A model generated the notes under the pieces. It was not told where the DNA came from. It made no database searches and saw nothing but the letters and a program-made list of their open reading frames with translations. Of a stretch of DNA of 64,000 nucleotides, positions 23,601 to 35,344 are shown in pieces. How positions within the stretch are numbered: the first letter of the stretch is position 1; every line of letters begins with the position of its first letter. Position numbers and translations under genes: made by a program. Source of the stretch: Metopolophium dirhodum. Lineage: Eukaryota; Arthropoda; Insecta; Hemiptera; Aphididae. The stretch is taken from contig NC_083567.1 of assembly GCF_019925205.1 (NCBI RefSeq), forward strand, positions 9,114,001 through 9,178,000, given 5' to 3'.

Positions 23601-26600
23601 CAATATTCATATTGATCATATAGACATACAATAGAATATATTAGAAATAATACAAAATATGTGAAGCTAACATGACCATATAAATCTCTGCGGATTTATA
23701 AGATAATTCTGAGGTTGTACCAAATATATTATAACTTAGCATTGGCATTTAATAATAGCCCTCAATGTCTGTCTCTTTCGCACACAATATGTTGGCTTCA
23801 GTGTATTACATGTAAAATATAGGTATATCATTCCTGGTCTATTATATTATATGCCTATGGTCTATGGATCGAGGATATAATATTAATTTGTTCGAGTTTT
23901 TTGTAGTAGTTGATATTCGATAAAATATCATAATTTTTGTAAACGTGATAATATTATCGTTACCCGCTCTTATTTCAAATCACATAGGTAGATAGTTATT
24001 TTTGTACAATTATAATACTCACGAAACACTATCGCGTATTGCCGAGGGGCGTAATATTATAAATTATGAATTATGACAATTATTATTAAGCATTATTTTG
24101 TAAGTAGTTGCAATGTTGAAATATTTAAATTTAACCTGTTGATTGTGGTGACATCGTGTGACAATGAACAGATGCTGACCCAGCGCTTTCACCAAAGATA
24201 GTGATATTGTCAGCGTCACCCCCAAACGCAGCTATATTTTCTTTTATCCATTTGATTGCAAATAGTTGATCTTTTAAGCCCATGTTACCAGGACACTCGT
24301 CAATATCCAAGTTTAAAAATCCTGAATACAAAATGTATGATGAATTTCGTTAATTATATTATTATATTAATGAAGTGCCGTAACAATAGAGTATTGGATG
24401 AGACAACGCCTCGAGAGACTTAGAACTAAGTGCGCAATAATAATAAACTTAAGATTTACATAAAATCCACTAAATAGAAATAATTGGCTACTTCGCACAC
24501 ATAAAAGCTAGAACAATAATTAATGTGTACATTTTATTTGAAATTATATATTGTAGGTAATTAAAACATATTTATTTGGCTATGTAAAGTAGGTACTATA
24601 ATAATAATTTTACTCTAAAATATAATGATATTATATATTAAATAATACATTTATAAATAAAAAGCAGGTAAGTGGATGTCTCTCTACAGATGATCTGTAT
24701 AGTAGATTACAAGTGGGTCTCCGTATAATGAATTGTATTCAATTTGAATTCAATGATATTATATCATTGTATACGAAATGATTCTGAGCGGGGACGGTTC
24801 ATTAGTGTGGATATTTTATATTGTTATTATATTTTAGTATAGCCTATATGTTGATTTAATATTATAAATTACAACAAAATAACTAAAATCAATATTTTAA
24901 TTCGTTTCTTTTATTTCGCTTTTAACAAAGCGTTGGTAAATGGTAATTAAAATCCCATTTTTAGCGGTTTTTTGTAATTTGTCGGTGGTTCTTCCTGTGA
25001 CATTAAATATCTATTGAGAAAATTAAAAAATTACCTCTTTAAAGTACCATCTTGATTCAAATTGCTAAAATATAAGATACTATATGTTGAAATCAAAGCA
25101 CTCCTTCTGGTAGAAATTTTGTATACGGCATATAAAAATAAAAAAAAAAACACCATTGTAAAACCAGTAGATCCCTCACCCCGCTCAGAATCTAAAATGT
25201 TATTAAAATGTCTATATCAAAGTATTTTTTGTTTATTTTACATTTATATAATAATCAAATCATTATAAAACTAAAATAATTTGTATGGTATTGCATGATT
25301 TATTAAATGTTACATCTAAAATTCCGTAGCCAAATAATTTTCTGAAAAGTTTTGCTGTGCCTATTTAAAAATTAAAAGTTTTTGTACGAGAACCTAGTCT
25401 ATTTTAATTACTAGTAGTTGTATATTGAATATTGCGGGGGCTGGAGACCCAATGTACTCATATATAGCTATACAGATATGAGATATAGGTACTTCGAAAA
25501 GTTCGAATACTCATAAGTCGTAACTAACTAACTAAGCGTTCAAAAATCGATTCTTAATATATATACAAATTCTATGAAATATATTCTGACTCGGAGTATA
25601 AAATTAAAAATGTATGTAATAAATTTTCAAAAAAAATTTTTTTTCAAAAATTACTTCAGTTTATTATATTTTTAAAAAGTATGATTTTTTAAGGAGATGA
25701 ACTCATTTTTAGGTTAAAAGAAACCCCATTTATATGTTTTATATAAATGTGCTGAATAATAATAGTATAGGTATTAATTGTAAAACTGTGAATAATAATA
25801 ATAATAATAATAATAACCTAGGGCGTTCAGACGATAATTCAGTGTAACGACAATCACGTTTTCGTCGAGCAAATAATCGGGGGAGTATTCATTTACTGAT
25901 CCACAGCCATAATTGAAGGCGCCCCCGTGTATGAATATCATAACAGCAAGTTTTCCATTCAGTTCGTTCTGCTATTAACAGTGAGTTACGACGATATTGT
26001 ATACACATTCAACAAATTATACAATACTATAATATTATACTGTACGAACTGTTTTTACGACCTGTGGCACCAATACGTTCAGGTACAGACAATCTTCGCT
26101 TCCGATGATGTGGTCCGTCATGAAAGCGTACTGCATGCATCTGTCTCCTTCCGAAATAGCTTCTAAAACGCCGGACCATCCCGGGTGTTTAACGGGAGCC
26201 TATAAAACCAAATCCTATAGTATGATTTTAAATACTATCTGCATTCAATACTATGCAGTCAAACCTGACAATTTTAAAATGAACAGGTGGGCGTGGCTAA
26301 AATGGTAGAGATTTCGGGAACCAAAGAACATCGCTTTTAAACACCCGGAATTTGGTTATCATGGAGCATATTGGTCGAGTGAACAGCGTGTGTTCGTGAT
26401 AAAAGCGTATTACAAAAGTAATGATATATGTAGTAGTAATGTGTGGCCAAGGCCGGATTAAGGGGAGGTCTAGCCGGGTCGGAAGCCCCGGGGCCCTCTC
26501 AAGTACCAAAATGAAAGGGGTCCAAACAATTTTAAGCTGATAAGTACCCATTTTTTTTAGTGATTTTAAAGAAAAGTTTTTCAACATTTTAAAAACCATT

Positions 26601-29391
26601 ATTTTTATCGAAAAAAAACAACTAAATAGTAAATACCTACAAAAGCACTATGGTGGAAAAGACGCATTTTACTATTATTCAATATTTTCATTGATATCAT
26701 CAATAGCTAATAATGTTATTTATGTAAGGAAAGAGCTTTTTCTAAATTAACTAGAGTAAAAAAATAAGTATATAACCAGCCGAACCGAAAAAAACTTAGA
26801 CATACAAATGATTTTATATTCTGAGAATGATTTGTTAAAATCTTTAGACTTAAATGAAGTACTAAGAGAGTTGGCTTCAAGTGAAGCAAGAAAAATTAAT
26901 TAATTTGATAAAATGGTTTTTGTTTTATATATTAACTTTTGTTTGCTATTTGTGGTAAATAAGTATACTGTTAATAAATTTAAAATTAATGAAATATGAA
27001 GTATTAACTTTTATTATACTACGATAAAATGAATATAGCTTTATAGACATAAATTAGATTTACCTATTAGTTTTATAAATTGCAATTGTCAATTTGTGAA
27101 ATAGTTAGAAAAATGTACGTTCCTGCGGGCGTAGTGAGTGGCTTTGTAAAGCATGTTTTGTCAAAAGGGCCCATATGAAATTTCAGCCCCGAGGCCCAAT
27201 AGGTTCTTAATCCGGCCTTGTGTGTGACTAACCAAAGAAGGCATTTGCCTGACACAATCTTTAAAGAATATAGTTTTTAAATGTATGACATAAAATTTCT
27301 ACTTGTGTAATTTTTATTTGTTTGGCAAAAAATTAATAAAAATTGTTTTTCTATTTTTTTATTTTTTTTTTCAAATCGACGGATTTGACTGCCACACCCT
27401 ATATAAGCTATATTTTATTATAAGTTAATTATAAGTATTTATAGTATATAATTTAAGAGAAATTCATTAATTATCAGTTTTTATCGCAGCAATTCAATTT
27501 AAGAAATATCTTCTATATAATATATAATATAAATATAGTCGAACGTGATCTGACTGACTGACTAATCAACTTAGGGGAGTAGAGCCCAATCTATGATATA
27601 GCTAAAGGGACTTGACATTTTGACAGTACCTTCGTACCACAGTCCACAATATAGTGGTACACCGTACACTAAGAAAGGATTTTCCAAAATTCGTGTTCTA
27701 AAGAGGTGATCACACAAGCATTTTGATGATTCACAAATTCACGTTGGACAACAACAATTTTTTTTTTGTTTATAAATAATTGCTATTGGTTACATATTAT
27801 AATAGTGCCTAATAGTAAACATTAGTAGAAAATGGTATTTTTTTTATAAATAAATGGTTACCACTGCAGCTGGTTACATAAAATAAAATGCAAATTGTTT
27901 ATTTTAATGGTTGCCATTGCCCATTGGTTATATATTATATTACTAGCTGCTATATATAGCATACACATTTTTTCTTTCAAATAAACTAGCTATCCCGCGC
28001 CCGAATACATTGCCTTGTTTAAAGAGTTCTATTTTTAATATATTTAAAAATGTATTTGCCATATTTATTTAACTTAAAAGAACCCCCATGTATACGTTAT
28101 ATAAAAATATATGTCAAATAATAATTGTAGGTATTTATTAATTGTTAATCCGTGAACAATCGCCTAGGACGCTCATACGAGAATACAGCGTTACAACATT
28201 CACGTTTTCGTCAAAAGAATAAAAAATAAATAATATATATCTGACATATCTGTGTATCTAGGTTTTAATGTACCTCAGTTCACGTTCAAATCGTAATATT
28301 TTTTATAGATTTTCATAATCAATATTTTAAAACTAACTGAAAATATATTAAAGCTTAAATGTTATTATAGTTACCTAAGTCAATAAAATATCTAGCTGTG
28401 TTACAGGGAAAACATTTTACAAATTATTTTCTATTTTTTCTAATTTTATGTTAGGTATTGGACTAATGACGCCACCAATTTATTCCTATTTTATCTCTCA
28501 ATATTTTGTGGACATGAGTTAGGTTCATAAATCTATGCTCAAAACCTGCTCTACGATATACCTACTTTATCATTTAAAAAAACAGCATGATGAGTGATTC
28601 CCGAGTTCCGATATCATTAGCATCAAAGATCTGACTTTCACATGTATATAGATAATTTATTGTATTATATAGACATATAGTTATAATATACTAGTATATT
28701 TACTTATTAGTTATAACTTATAACTTATGACATACGAGTATTATTTTATATCGTAATAAGATGAAGGCTATTTATCATATTATAATATTATATTATATTG
28801 CATAAAAAAATGAATATTTACAAATCACGCTAACATACGGTACATCCTAAACTAGCGTTACGGCTTATCCAATAAACGAACCTGATATCAAGGGGGGGGG
28901 GGGGGGGGGCAACTGGGGCAAGGGGCCATGTCCCCCCCCCCCCCCCCCCGTAGACTGGTGAATTTTCTATTATACCTATTTTCGGCAGACGATAAAATGC
29001 ATTGTTTTGCCGATAGCGTTTCGGCCGTGTGCGTTTTTATCGGTCACCGTCTGGGATTTAAATAATAATATTTGTCTATTAGCTTACATTTACATAGTAC
29101 CTTTGTACAATTTTTTTATCAGACTTAGGCTGAAATTTTATTTAAGATGCCCCCCCCCTCCCCCGTAAATATGTTCTAGATCCGCGCCTGCCTGATATAC
29201 ACATTGTATTCAAATAATATAGTTACTGTACTCAAAAATGTATAATATTCAAAATTGTTTACCTTGAATCTTAAGTCGTTAATGGGTGGTTTAGCGTAGG
29301 GAATGCCGAGAAAACTGACATAAGGTTTGTTCGACAAAAGTGTTTTATTGTGAAGTCCTCGTAGAGCACCTTGTTCAAGGACAACGTCCAT
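20626..29391 (-). CDS. Cytosolic-type carboxylesterase (alpha-esterase-like), complete
   Basis: A serine hydrolase of the carboxylesterase/cholinesterase family, which cleaves carboxyl esters; aphid and mosquito relatives act on dietary or xenobiotic esters. Coding exons in transcript order are 29391-29263, 26199-26062, 25971-25818, 24321-24136, 23535-23348, 22746-22584, 22092-21932, 21752-21584, 21038-20906 and 20785-20626. All junctions are GT-AG and in phase, giving 1581 nt or 526 residues, a normal family length. Visible landmarks are YVSFLGIPYAKPP near residue 25, EDCLYLN at 78-84, the oxyanion loop HGGAF at 104-108, the nucleophile elbow GESAG with Ser186, Glu313 in NNMEG, and His433 in ACHADD. 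The first in-frame ATG (29391) follows upstream in-frame stops, and the N-terminus MDVVLEQGALRG lacks a signal peptide, which suggests a cytosolic enzyme. The donor at 26062 (GTCGTA) is the weakest junction. The substrate is unknown. Confidence 0.93.
24664..25199 (+). repeat. Element A, internally deleted copy (about 540 bp)
   Basis: It has both diagnostic ends: GCAGGTAAGTGGATGTC and TTACAAGTGGGTCTC at the start, and CACCATTGTAAAACCAGTAG followed by CCGCTCAGAATCTAAAATG at the end. It is only about a third of the length of the 8911 copy, so the middle is lost. It lies in an intron of the esterase gene, on the opposite strand. Confidence 0.75.
25790..25816. repeat. (AAT)n microsatellite at a splice donor
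   Basis: About nine trinucleotide units lie immediately downstream (in transcript sense) of the esterase exon 25971-25818. The donor therefore reads GTTATTATTATTATT. Confidence 0.8.
26448..27220. mobile_element. Non-autonomous hAT element, 773 bp
   Basis: The termini are perfect 15-bp inverted repeats, CAAGGCCGGATTAAG on the left and CTTAATCCGGCCTTG on the right. The flanking octamers are TGTGTGGC (26440-26447) and TGTGTGAC (27221-27228), matching at 7 of 8 positions, as expected for a hAT target duplication. A GCCCCGGGGCCC-rich block lies just inside the left end and CAGCCCCGAGGCCC near the right. No transposase is encoded. It sits in the esterase intron between exons 29391-29263 and 26199-26062. 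Confidence 0.87.
27221..28888. other. Esterase intron sequence
   Basis: AT-rich, with no coding signal. An ACTAGCTATCCCGCGCCCG motif near 28004 resembles ends of small insect repeats such as Helitron-like elements, but no complete element can be delimited. Confidence 0.35.
28889..29190. mobile_element. hAT-type MITE with an exact 8-bp target duplication and long G/C runs
   Basis: CCTGATAT lies directly on both sides (28881-28888 and 29191-29198). The right end is, on the minus strand, CAGGCGCGGATCTAGAAC, a typical hAT end. The left end starts CAAG and has expanded into 18 consecutive G (28892-28909), facing 18 consecutive C at 28932-28949. The exact target duplication suggests a fairly recent insertion. 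It ends only 64 bp from the last base of the first coding exon of the esterase gene (29263). Confidence 0.85.
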
Positions 29392-29651
29392 TGTCACATG
29401 AATTTGTTGTGATCTGAAAAAGAAATGATTTTTATATATTTTTTGTAAGTTTAATGAACTTTTAATACTATATAGGTACCTACGCCCATTTTCTAAAATC
29501 TAAATGATAAAATGGTTATGTGTATATTATTATTATTATTATTACTATATATTTTATATCAATGTAAATAAATATATATCTCCCTACATTTAGCAGAGAC
29601 CCGTGTGGCTCTCCGATTCTGACTAGGTTATATTATATATAAAAGCGAAAT

Positions 29652-29941
29652 GGGGGAACGGAGTGGCCGAGCGAGCTAAGGCGTCGGTTGTGACCACACC
29701 GGCGCTGGTTTAAACCTCGGTTCACGGGCGGCATTTTTCTTCGGGCAAGTCACGGTGTCCGGAGAACAAGTGCCGCCAGCCACCATCCGGGCATGGCAGA
29801 TACCTACGGGTACCAACTTGAAAATCTGCCAAAACTACACACACGTGTTTACCAACCAACAGTATCCTCCCCTACAAACAAACAAACAGCTAATGGCCAT
29901 AGTTGCCCGGCTCAATGATCAATAAAAAAAAAAAAGAAAAA
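29652..29941 (+). mobile_element. tRNA-derived SINE
   Basis: The head resembles a serine/leucine-type tRNA. An A box TGGCCGAGCGA (29664-29674) and a B box GGTTTAAACCT (29707-29717) form an internal RNA polymerase III promoter. A tRNA-unrelated body of about 200 bp follows (GGGCAAGTCACGGTGTCCGG, ACGGGTACCAACTTGAAAAT) and then an A-rich tail (about 29921-29938). Flanks share AAATGG, a possible short target duplication. It lies in the 5' intron of the esterase gene, opposite to the gene. It is not a functional tRNA: the anticodon arm and 3' acceptor are not intact. Confidence 0.85.
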
Positions 29942-32900
29942 ATGGAAATTTTTGTGATGGATTGGCTCTTAAACGGCTTGACCGTTTTGGCTGATTTTTT
30001 TTCGTGTTCGTAATTGTCAGGAAAAGATTCTTATGAAAGAAAATTTTACACTTACCATAAATTCTGTTTTTTATATCACATCGTATAAATCATGTATAAG
30101 GTATAACAATACAAACATAATCAATATACAGTAATCATATTATTAGAGACACATGGTAAACAATTATAATTAATTAAATATTTAAATTCATTAAATACAA
30201 TAATAATTTATTATAGCAATATGGAATAATTTTTAACTAAACGCTCATATTATAACCAATAATCATATCCATTTAATATTTTTATGTTTACTTACACAGA
30301 CACATTTACATCACGTTCGCATAATATGATACACAAGTCTCTATAGTTTCAGAGATATAAGTTCGGCAGTATCGTTTTCTGTATACGTGCTTAAATGCTC
30401 GACTCACGATATAACCTAGCTACAACCTGTGTGGCTATGTCATATTTACACATTATACATAATTTTTGAACAATGAATATTGATTAGTAGTTATTTGTAA
30501 AATATAAAATAATAATAATAACAATTATAAAACAAAATCCGAATTCATTCTTGTAATTTTGCGCACAAAACGTAGAAGAAACTAAAACATGTAAACACTA
30601 TATACGCTTATGTAGTGTGACTGAGACGTATTTATTACATATACGTTGAGCACTACAGCATATATTTTAATATTATAGTGTGGTCAACGCTGTAAAAAAT
30701 GCAAGTAAGACGTAATTCTACCTATACAGTCAAACTAGGTCCCCGGGTGAGTGGGGGATATACGACCTTCAATGTTTGCTGATTTGCTGATAACCATCAA
30801 TTATATTTTTAATTATCAAATAGTGCAAAAAATGTTAATAATTATGTTTAAAATACAGCCAAATCCTCTCCCCTCTCCTTGGCAGAATTATTTGATCGCC
30901 ACTGATTAGACCTATATTAATTGCTTTATTAGCTTGGCTTTATAGTTGTTTAGTTAAGAAAACGTCTATGAAATGCGGAAAAAAACTTCAATAATTTATT
31001 TTTGCACTAAATTTATTATTGTGTTAGTGGACATTGGTGACTGGTGGTGAAAGTAGGATGATAATTATTAGAGTCTAAACTCAAAGAATATTTTTTGAAT
31101 GTAAATAAAAAATTGAAATTTATTTTAGATCTAATTAATAATAATTGATGTGTTATTGTTATTCACTAAAAATAATTACTAATTGGTATTCATTGTAAAA
31201 TATATAGTGTTTAAAGTGTAAGCTGTACAGCATTTTCTAAGAAAATTTTGGAAACCTTAAAGGGGGGTGTGGGGGGGGCAAAGCCCCCCACTTTCAGGTT
31301 AGCCATTCAATGGCTTATCCCCTCCCTATAACGATCGCCATCACATATAGATAATTGGTTTCGTTGATACGAAAGTTTCTATGTTTGTAATAACTAATAT
31401 GACGGCAATTCAATATAGCATCGTCCTTTTATAAGATATATTATAAAATACCTACTTATTCGGACCAAAAAACAATTGCGCGGAAAACCGTTGTATATAT
31501 ACGTCGACGGCCCGGGTTAACTATTACACTTTTTATTTGTTAGTTTACCATCTATATAATATTATACATTATACAATAACACAACTATACTCGGCAACCA
31601 CATCACTTCTGACGCCACATCACATATTATATGATTGTATAAGGTCTAACATAATATTATCATATATTATAATATTATAACTATTTCACACACTTAATAC
31701 GGCGTGCTTTCCGTATAGCATTATACCGGGTGATTCTTTTATCAAAAAAATCATTATGGTGTTTCAACAACTAAATTAACTTTTATGAAAATCTTTTTTT
31801 TTACACAACTGTGTAATGTATTTTAAGTGTAGATTATCGGAGTGAACCCTGAAAGTGGTAACCCACTAACTCCGCCGCTCGTCAAAGCTTTCAATATGCT
31901 AATTATAAGTTATGAGTTAAAATCTCAATAAAGAGAAAAAAACTAATTTATAACTACTCGTCCGAATTTTTACTGTTTTACCTACATCGAAATGATCGAA
32001 ATAATATAATAATATTCTCCTACATGGATTATAAAATACATTATTTTTTAATAGAATCATAAAAAAAGTAGTTTAAAATATAATTTTTTTCAAATAATTG
32101 GAGTTCTCTGATAAAAATCATCGGGCATAGTGTACAGTGATATATATTATGTTATTAAATATTATTTTTTATATACATAGATTATAGATGATGTAATATT
32201 ACTATTAAATTATAAATTATTATATCATACAGGGATGTAGTATGAGATAACAACTAATATTAATTGTTATCGATCGCTGCACGTTACAACGGTTATCGCT
32301 ATGGGCGTGTATAATCGAGTAAGTACCTTCCAATACAGAATGATTTGTTTTTAACGCGGGACACTAAAATATATGTATACCTATACTATCAATGTAGCTA
32401 TTTTTTTTTATTTTTTTGTGTACTTGCCATTATTTTACATATTATATAATTATATAGATACCTATCGTCGACTCCACGAATCTCATTTATTACTACAGTT
32501 TCTTATATTGATTTTTAATGTTTCAAATTAAATATGCCGAAGACAACTCGTAATTATAAAGAGTTTTATAAAGAGTAACCCAAACATTTCTTACATTTTG
32601 CTTTAAGCTTATTCAATATTATCAAAGTAATGCTTTAGCCCCCCCCCCCCCAATCCCAAACTCTTTTTGCACCTATTGCCTACCTATATCAATGAAATCC
32701 TTTTTTTAAATATCACCATGATGATGCAAGCCTCATTCAAATAAACGTACCTATGAAGGCAGCTATTTTTAGATGAGTGGAGTACACATTTCAGAAGATA
32801 TCCAGCCAACTTTTGGGCAATTTTCATTACACTTGCAACAAGAAACGAAAGGTACTTTATAAAATAAAATTATAAAATATCCAAAATACACATCACAGCT

Positions 32901-33835
32901 AAAAAGAATAAAAAAAATTGTGATATATATTTTTTTTTACTTTTTTTTTTAATTTTACAAATTGACAAAAAATGTGTTAGTGTCTTGTTTAAATACAATC
33001 ACTTTGTACAGAATTTCTAGGTACATCAAATGGTCGAATCACGTTGTGTTGCACGAGGCCGTACATAAATATAAAATATCATAACACGGATGTAATAGAT
33101 AATCATAAATAATCGATAAGCACACGACTGCTCATTGCTCGATTAAATTGATATCTGATTATTAAATATTAACGATAGGATGATACCTACAATAGATGTA
33201 CTTACCTATAGGTATTTGTTATAACAAACATACTATTATGCTGCAATGTTCTTTCGATGGATTTTTCGATATTTTAATTTTAAAACTGTATATTATACCA
33301 GGTACTGGTCAATAGGTCCAAACTCTATTACGTTTTCATTTCAACAACACTTACGAGCGAAACGACAACAGAATAAAAACAAAAACATTATATAACAAAA
33401 TTGAAGTGTTGCCACTCCACGAATGAACCTATTGATAGTTTAATAAATAAATTATTTATTTATTTAATTAGCTTCGTGTATGTATTACACTATTTTTATA
33501 TTATGTACCTATACGAATATACGAGTATATACCTAAGTAGGTATATTATTCATAAGTGTGCACACATCAGGACAGGCAGTTGACCATTCCGTGAACATTT
33601 TTTTAGATGTGCATGGTCCCTAATCCTTAGATGATATAGATATTAGGTGAACAATAGAAGTTAAGTATGTTACACTAAATTAATAGTTACCTATAACTTA
33701 TAACGTCGGATTTGGAAAAAAAATTACCAGTTATAAATCAAAATTGTATATTATCTATGACTTATCAGTTATAACATGTATCTCTATAAATTAAACCAAA
33801 TCATATAATATGTCTATTTCAACTACCTTGTAAAA
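29942..33835. other. 5' intron of the esterase gene
   Basis: No coding exon was recognised. Directly after the SINE, AAACGGCTTGACCGTTTTGG (about 29973-29992) resembles a motif common in insect Helitron-like repeats. A GGGGGGGGCAAAGCCCCCC hairpin lies near 31275-31295. A run of 13 C is at 32639-32651. TACCGGGTGATTCTTTTATC near 31725 resembles the end of a dispersed insect repeat. Confidence 0.4.
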
Positions 33836-34116
33836 CAGTTCCACGGACCACTGGTGGTTCGCGAAACATTTTATGGTTGTCCGGGAGTCGTTATAATAAA
33901 TATAATAATATGATGTATATTTTTTATATTAGTCATTTGTGTTAAATTGTTAAAAGTTTTAAACTTTTTCTTAAAATTGATCAATTATAAACATTATTAT
34001 AAGCCTGCTATAAGGAATAAAATGATTCTTATTTAAAAATAAAATTGAGGTGGTCCGTGACGCGTCGAAAGTTCTCTATAAGTGGTCCATAATGACAAAA
34101 AGGTCGGGAACCACTG
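33836..34116. mobile_element. Possible hAT-like MITE, about 281 bp
   Basis: The right end reads, on the minus strand, CAGTGGTTCCCGACC, a form common among hAT-derived MITEs. The left end begins CAGTTCCACGGACCACTGG and shares a GGACCAC motif with the right end. No clean 8-bp target duplication was found, so the left boundary is uncertain. Confidence 0.45.
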
Positions 34117-34342
34117 CTATACAGGAATGCACCTCTTAGTTATAATTATTCAACGACCGAGGGGACTGGAAAAATGACGACGACGTTTGTATTATTAGAT
34201 CTCGCGTATTTTAAACAATTCTAGTTCGGAACTAAAATATGCGTCTACAACACTTGGATAGCACATTTTTCATGACATTAAGTATATATTTTAAGTCTTA
34301 AAAGAAAATTCAAGCCCCAAAAGAATATGAAAACAAACTTAC

Positions 34343-34424
34343 TTTAATTATCGACTCTTTCGGCGGAATCCGTGACGTGTATGAACTACGACGCTGATGT
34401 GGAAACGTTCCAGAAACAGCTGAA
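34343..34424 (-). other. Candidate 5' untranslated exon of the esterase gene
   Basis: On the minus strand an 82-nt block has a good acceptor (ATATTTTCAG) and a consensus donor (GTAAGT). It contains no ATG, and joined to the acceptor at 29413 it puts a stop upstream of the predicted start. It would be a noncoding leader exon about 5 kb upstream of the first coding exon. Transcript evidence is lacking, and a further upstream exon is implied by the acceptor. Confidence 0.45.
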
Positions 34425-34641
34425 CTGAAAATATTGTGATTTATGTAAAATAAAACCATACGGAACGCAGTATGTTTGATTTTAATGTCTGCTTATTAGA
34501 ATTTTAGAATTTTTAATCGACTGTCTTCTGCAACGACTTTGAGAATGGCTGCGTAAGAGTTGATTACCGGGTACCTGTTTACCTGCACTGATACCGTGAG
34601 TTGATTCCCGGGCATTAAGAGGTATGTACGAGTGGGTGTTG

Positions 34642-35344
34642 ACCAGTTGCCCCCCCCCCCCCCCATATTAATATATATACACGATTACAATATATAGCCC
34701 GTAAAATAGGGGAAGTAAATATACAAATAATAAATAAAATTATTTATAAAAAATAAAGTGAAAAAGTATAAAATGATAGAAAAAAATTCATATTATGATT
34801 ATAATAATTACTAACAAAATAATATGAAAAAGTCAATAAAATAATAAATATTATAATTATTTAAATGTTATAATTTGTCAAAAAATAAATACTTACATTC
34901 TTTCGCTTCCCTCAGAATTAAAAAATAGTATAGGTAAAATGATAGAAAAAAAATTCATGATAAATAATATATATATATAATTATAATGACCGAAAATTAA
35001 GTGAAGCCATTTTCCAATTTCTGAATTTGGATCCATATAATTCGGCTTTAATCCTAATTGTTATATGCGCTTCCACCATGACTGAGTTAGATGAAATCTG
35101 CACCTCATCTCGCTTTGCACCAAGTAGGCTATTGTTATTATTATTACAATTTTCATTTTATCCATATTATTTGTATAATATATTATTATATTTTATTACA
35201 AAAATCAAAATTTGATTTTATCATTTTATACTATTTTACTTTATTTTTATAAATAATTATATTTATTATTTGTATATTTACCCTCCTTTATTTAAGGACT
35301 TATTTTTGTAATCGTGTATATATTAACATATGAGGGCAACTGGT
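34642..35344. mobile_element. Large fold-back element with arms of about 130 bp
   Basis: The left arm runs from ACCAGTTGCCCC through ATATATACACGATTACA, then TAAATATACAAATAATAAAT and AGTATAAAATGAT. The right arm (about 35218-35344) is its reverse complement, from ATCATTTTATACTATTTTAC to GTAATCGTGTATATATTAAC and GGGCAACTGGT. The left tip has expanded to a run of 15 C. The GGGCAACTGGTACA tip recurs at about 35354 and 35421, suggesting tip duplication. The interior contains no recognisable gene. Confidence 0.8.

Noticed and set aside
29652..29735. tRNA-Ser or tRNA-Leu gene
   Set aside because: A and B boxes are present, but the arms do not close into a normal cloverleaf and the sequence continues into a SINE body with a poly(A) tail.
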